Positions 61,672-64,000 of a stretch of DNA of 64,000 bases are shown here, piece after piece; positions within the stretch are counted from its first letter, which is position 1; every line of letters starts with the position of its first letter. The DNA is from Dietzia aurantiaca. GTDB taxonomy: Bacteria; Actinomycetota; Actinomycetes; Mycobacteriales; Mycobacteriaceae. The notes beneath the pieces are model-generated. The model saw nothing but the letters and a program-made list of their open reading frames with translations. It was not told where the DNA came from and searched no databases. The position numbers and the translations under genes are program-made. The stretch is from NCBI RefSeq assembly GCF_021033825.1, contig NZ_JAIFXZ010000006.1:1-64000 (forward strand), given 5' to 3'.

Positions 61672-63776
61672 GGATCCGTGATGCTGTCCACGCCGCCGCC
61701 GTTGAGCATCGGAACCTCGAACACGAACTCGGGGACCGCGAAGGCGTCGACCAGCGTCCGCGCCCGGCCGGCGAGCTTCGTGCACAGCCGGTTGTAGGCC
61801 GCGGTGGCCGCCTTGGTGCGCTCGGTGGTCAGGCGGTTGTGCTCGAGGAACCAACCCTTGTCGCGATCCACGATGTCGAGCACGTACAGGTCGCACAGCA
61901 TGCCCAGGACCTCCTTGGCCTCCGGGTCCTCGCAGGCGTCGACGGCCTCGGCGAACCGGGAGAACACCCAGCTGTCCATGTGCGCTCGTCCGGCCTGCAG
62001 CAGGTGGTCCTGGGCCGAGTTGAACACCTTGAACGCCGCCGAGCCGTCCTGCCCCTGGGCCTTACGCAGACGCCGGGCCACGGTCTCGAGCAGGTGCTCC
62101 TCGCGGTCTACGAGCAGCTCGAGCTGGTTGCCGCGGTCCAGGATGTCGGTGTGCTCGCGGTCCGTCACCGCGTCGACGAGCTTCTGCCACAGCGTCGACG
62201 TGCGGGCCTTCTCCTGCACCACGTCGGCGACCGTGTTGAACGCGAACGCCACGGTCTCGCGCTGGTCCATGTCGCCGAACTCCGCCGCGTAGGCGCTCAT
62301 CAGCTCCTTGCCGACGAGCTGGGTGAGCACCACGTTGTCGCCCTCGAACGTCGAGAACACGTCGCAGTCCTTGCGCATCTCCGTGAGCAGGTTCTCGGCC
62401 ATGTAGCCGGCGCCGCCGCAGGCCAGGCGCGCCTCGGTGATGGTGTCGTTGGCGAACGAGGTGACCGTGGCCTTGATTCCGGCGGCGTGGGTCTCCATCT
62501 CGCGACGGCGTACCTCGTCGAAGGCGTCCGGGTTCTTCTCGAACTCGGCGAGCTCGGCCACGATCGCGTTCTGCGCGCAGGCGTAGGCGTACGCGCGGGC
62601 GACGAGCGGCATCAGGCGACGCTGGTGCTCGCGGTACTCCAGCAGCGGGATACCCTTGCCCGTCTCCGGGTGGTCGAACTGGCGGCGGATCAGCGAGTAG
62701 CGCACCGCCAGCGCCAGCGCCGTGCGGGCCGAGGCGCCCGACGCCGCGCCCACCGACACCCGGCCGCGGATCAGCGTGCCGAGCATCGTGAAGAACCGGG
62801 CCCCCACCGAGTCGATCGGCGAGGAATAGCGGCCCTGCTCGTCGACGGAACCGAACCGGTTGAGCAGCGCCGCCCGCGGGACCCGGACCTCGTCGAACCT
62901 GATCCGCCCGTTGTCCACGCCGAGCAGGCCGCCCTTGTGGCCGTGGTCGGTGATCGTCACGCCGGGCATGACGTCACCGGCGTCGTCCCGGATCGGCACG
63001 AGCAGGCAGTGGACGCCGTGGCGCAGTTCCTCGCCGTTCTCGACAGTGATGAGCTGAGCGAACACGGCGGCCAGCCGGCCGTCGCGCGCGGCGTTGCCGA
63101 TGTAGGCCTTCTCCGCACTCGGGGTGGGGGTGTTGACCACGAACTCGCCGGTGTCGGCATCGAAAGTCGCCGTGGTCTCCAGGTTCTGCACATCGGAGCC
63201 CTGGCCGATCTCCGTCATCGCGAAGCAGCCCAGCAGGTCCAGCGACATCACGCTCGGCAGGTACTTCTTACGGGTCTCCGCGTCGCCGAGGTTGGCGATC
63301 GCCCCGCCGAACAGTCCCCACTGCACACCGGCCTTGACCATCACCGACAGGTCCAGGTGGCCCAGCAGCTCGAACGAGGTGAGGGCGGCGCCCGTGTCAC
63401 CGGTGCCGCCGTCCTCCTCGCGGAATCCGAGCCGTGGCATCCTCGATTCGGCGAGACGCTGCAACTGCGTCAACGTGTGGGCCCGCTGTTCCTCCATGGT
63501 CAGCCCGAGCGGGTTGACCATGTCCCGGGTCATGGCCGCGCGAGTGTCCGCCCGCGTATCCGCCCACGCGCCGTCGAGGACCTTCTGCAGCGCAACGGAC
63601 AGCTCGGCGTCGCCCCTGCCGCTCGTGGTGATGCGGCCGAGGTTCGGGTGGACCGGGGAGGCGGCGTCGGACGCGGTGGCGTCGGCAGCGTCGGACGCGG
63701 CGTCAGCGGCAGAGGCGCCGACTGCGGTGGCGGCGGCGGCGGAATCGGCGTGGGGGGCGTCGTTCTGGGAGGTCAT
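61659..63776 (-). CDS. Acyl-CoA dehydrogenase/oxidase family
   Basis: This 705-aa flavoenzyme is built like acyl-CoA oxidases: CFAMTEIGQGSDVQNLETTATFD is the flavin-binding loop, RYSLIRRQFDHPETGKGIPLLEYREHQRRLMPL the core helix, and the catalytic Glu is in STFEGDNVVLTQLVGKEL. A second helical domain follows. The first 40 residues are an Ala/Asp/Ser-rich low-complexity stretch. It introduces a double bond in acyl-CoA; whether electrons go to ETF or O2 is not clear. It is a single gene. Confidence 0.88.
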   Translation of the reverse strand: MTSQNDAPHADSAAAATAVGASAADAASDAADATASDAASPVHPNLGRITTSGRGDAELSVALQKVLDGAWADTRADTRAAMTRDMVNPLGLTMEEQRAHTLTQLQRLAESRMPRLGFREEDGGTGDTGAALTSFELLGHLDLSVMVKAGVQWGLFGGAIANLGDAETRKKYLPSVMSLDLLGCFAMTEIGQGSDVQNLETTATFDADTGEFVVNTPTPSAEKAYIGNAARDGRLAAVFAQLITVENGEELRHGVHCLLVPIRDDAGDVMPGVTITDHGHKGGLLGVDNGRIRFDEVRVPRAALLNRFGSVDEQGRYSSPIDSVGARFFTMLGTLIRGRVSVGAASGASARTALALAVRYSLIRRQFDHPETGKGIPLLEYREHQRRLMPLVARAYAYACAQNAIVAELAEFEKNPDAFDEVRRREMETHAAGIKATVTSFANDTITEARLACGGAGYMAENLLTEMRKDCDVFSTFEGDNVVLTQLVGKELMSAYAAEFGDMDQRETVAFAFNTVADVVQEKARTSTLWQKLVDAVTDREHTDILDRGNQLELLVDREEHLLETVARRLRKAQGQDGSAAFKVFNSAQDHLLQAGRAHMDSWVFSRFAEAVDACEDPEAKEVLGMLCDLYVLDIVDRDKGWFLEHNRLTTERTKAATAAYNRLCTKLAGRARTLVDAFAVPEFVFEVPMLNGGGVDSITDPADA

Positions 63777-63906
63777 GCCACGACCTTACGGACCGGCGAG
63801 ACCGGGGTGCACCGAAAATCAGAGGAGAGGTGACGGAGATCGCCGCCACAGAGCAGGAGCTCCGGATCGCAGTCATCCTGCAGGTCAGCGAATACGCGCA
63901 AATGGC

Positions 63907-63942
63907 GGAAGTCCCGGGCCACTTCCGTGACCCGGGACTTCC
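63907..63942 (-). terminator. tRNA-Pro terminator
   Basis: A perfect 12-bp stem, GGAAGTCCCGGG (63907-63918) with CCCGGGACTTCC (63931-63942), has a 12-nt loop and starts 6 nt after the tRNA 3' end. Confidence 0.85.
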
Positions 63943-63947
63943 CATTG

Positions 63948-64000
63948 TCGGGGTAGCGGGATTCGAACCCACGACCTCTTCGTCCCGAACGAAGCACGCT
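63948..64000 (-). tRNA. tRNA-Pro(CGG), 5' part outside window
   Basis: On the minus strand the anticodon stem CTTCG/CGAAG encloses loop TTCGGGA, so the anticodon is CGG (Pro, CCG codons). The T arm is GTGGG-TTCGAAT-CCCGC and the 3' acceptor strand is TACCCCG followed by discriminator A; CCA is not encoded. The D arm is only partly included and the 5' end lies beyond the window. Confidence 0.93.

Noticed and set aside
63948-64000. tRNA-Pro as integration site of a mobile element
   Set aside because: No integrase, excisionase or att duplication lies nearby within the window.

Overview
The window is 64 kb of very GC-rich actinobacterial chromosome. F420-dependent glucose-6-phosphate dehydrogenase, other F420/luciferase-like oxidoreductases, a BioQ-type biotin regulator, an IdeR-like iron box, a mycothiol-type DinB/MPI protein, class E sortase and a furA-catalase pair all point to the mycolic-acid actinomycetes (Mycobacteriales/Corynebacteriales). 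F420 metabolism argues against Corynebacterium. Dietzia is my best guess from overall gene content, but that is an inference.

Layout. 1-4.5 kb: F420/flavin oxidoreductases (including fgd1) and an APH-fold kinase. 4.5-10.5 kb: a Kup potassium transporter, a RibD/DHFR-like protein, a MarR repressor overlapping its MFS exporter with a clear operator, then a 78-aa protein overlapping a BLUF blue-light receptor. 10.7-12.9 kb: arsenic module (arsC-like, ACR3, divergent arsR). 12.9-19.1 kb: iron-boxed siderophore-interacting protein, glutamine-synthetase-like enzyme, RelE/YefM toxin-antitoxin pair, kinase plus luciferase-like pair, DinB/MPI protein. 19.2-24.3 kb: biotin operon bioB-A-F-D, read away from a divergent bioQ gene, with three matching 13-bp boxes between them.

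24.4-28.2 kb: a lower-GC insert coding for both subunits of N,N-dimethylformamidase plus a LuxR-type regulator, with a CRP/GlxR-like site upstream. 28.4-35.9 kb: two secreted CAP-like proteins, a 2,4-dienoyl-CoA reductase, an MFS exporter, a baeRF family protein and a SurA-like lipoprotein. 36-46.5 kb: a surface-adhesin locus on the minus strand. In transcription order it holds a MalT/LuxR-type regulator, a 2,080-aa LAVTG-anchored adhesin with a duplicated 504-residue domain cassette, a 51-aa protein, a class E sortase and a 50-aa membrane protein. The adhesin 5' region carries runs of 11 and 8 G, which suggests phase variation.

46.7-52.3 kb: a secreted propeller-like protein, then a stress block (universal stress protein, furA, catalase, dps). 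52.4-59.7 kb: a complete, tightly coupled Mrp Na+/H+ antiporter operon (A/B fusion, C, D, E, F, G) followed directly by mgtE. 59.9-64 kb: a heptad-repeat membrane protein, an acyl-CoA dehydrogenase/oxidase and a partial tRNA-Pro.

The observations I would follow first are: the G-tract adhesin/sortase locus; a 13-mer (GACGACGACAACG) found exactly seven times, on both strands, in different reading frames and between genes; a small array of a 13-bp motif at 61.5 kb; the BLUF/small-protein pair; and the dimethylformamidase insert. No integrase, transposase, CRISPR array or rRNA was seen.
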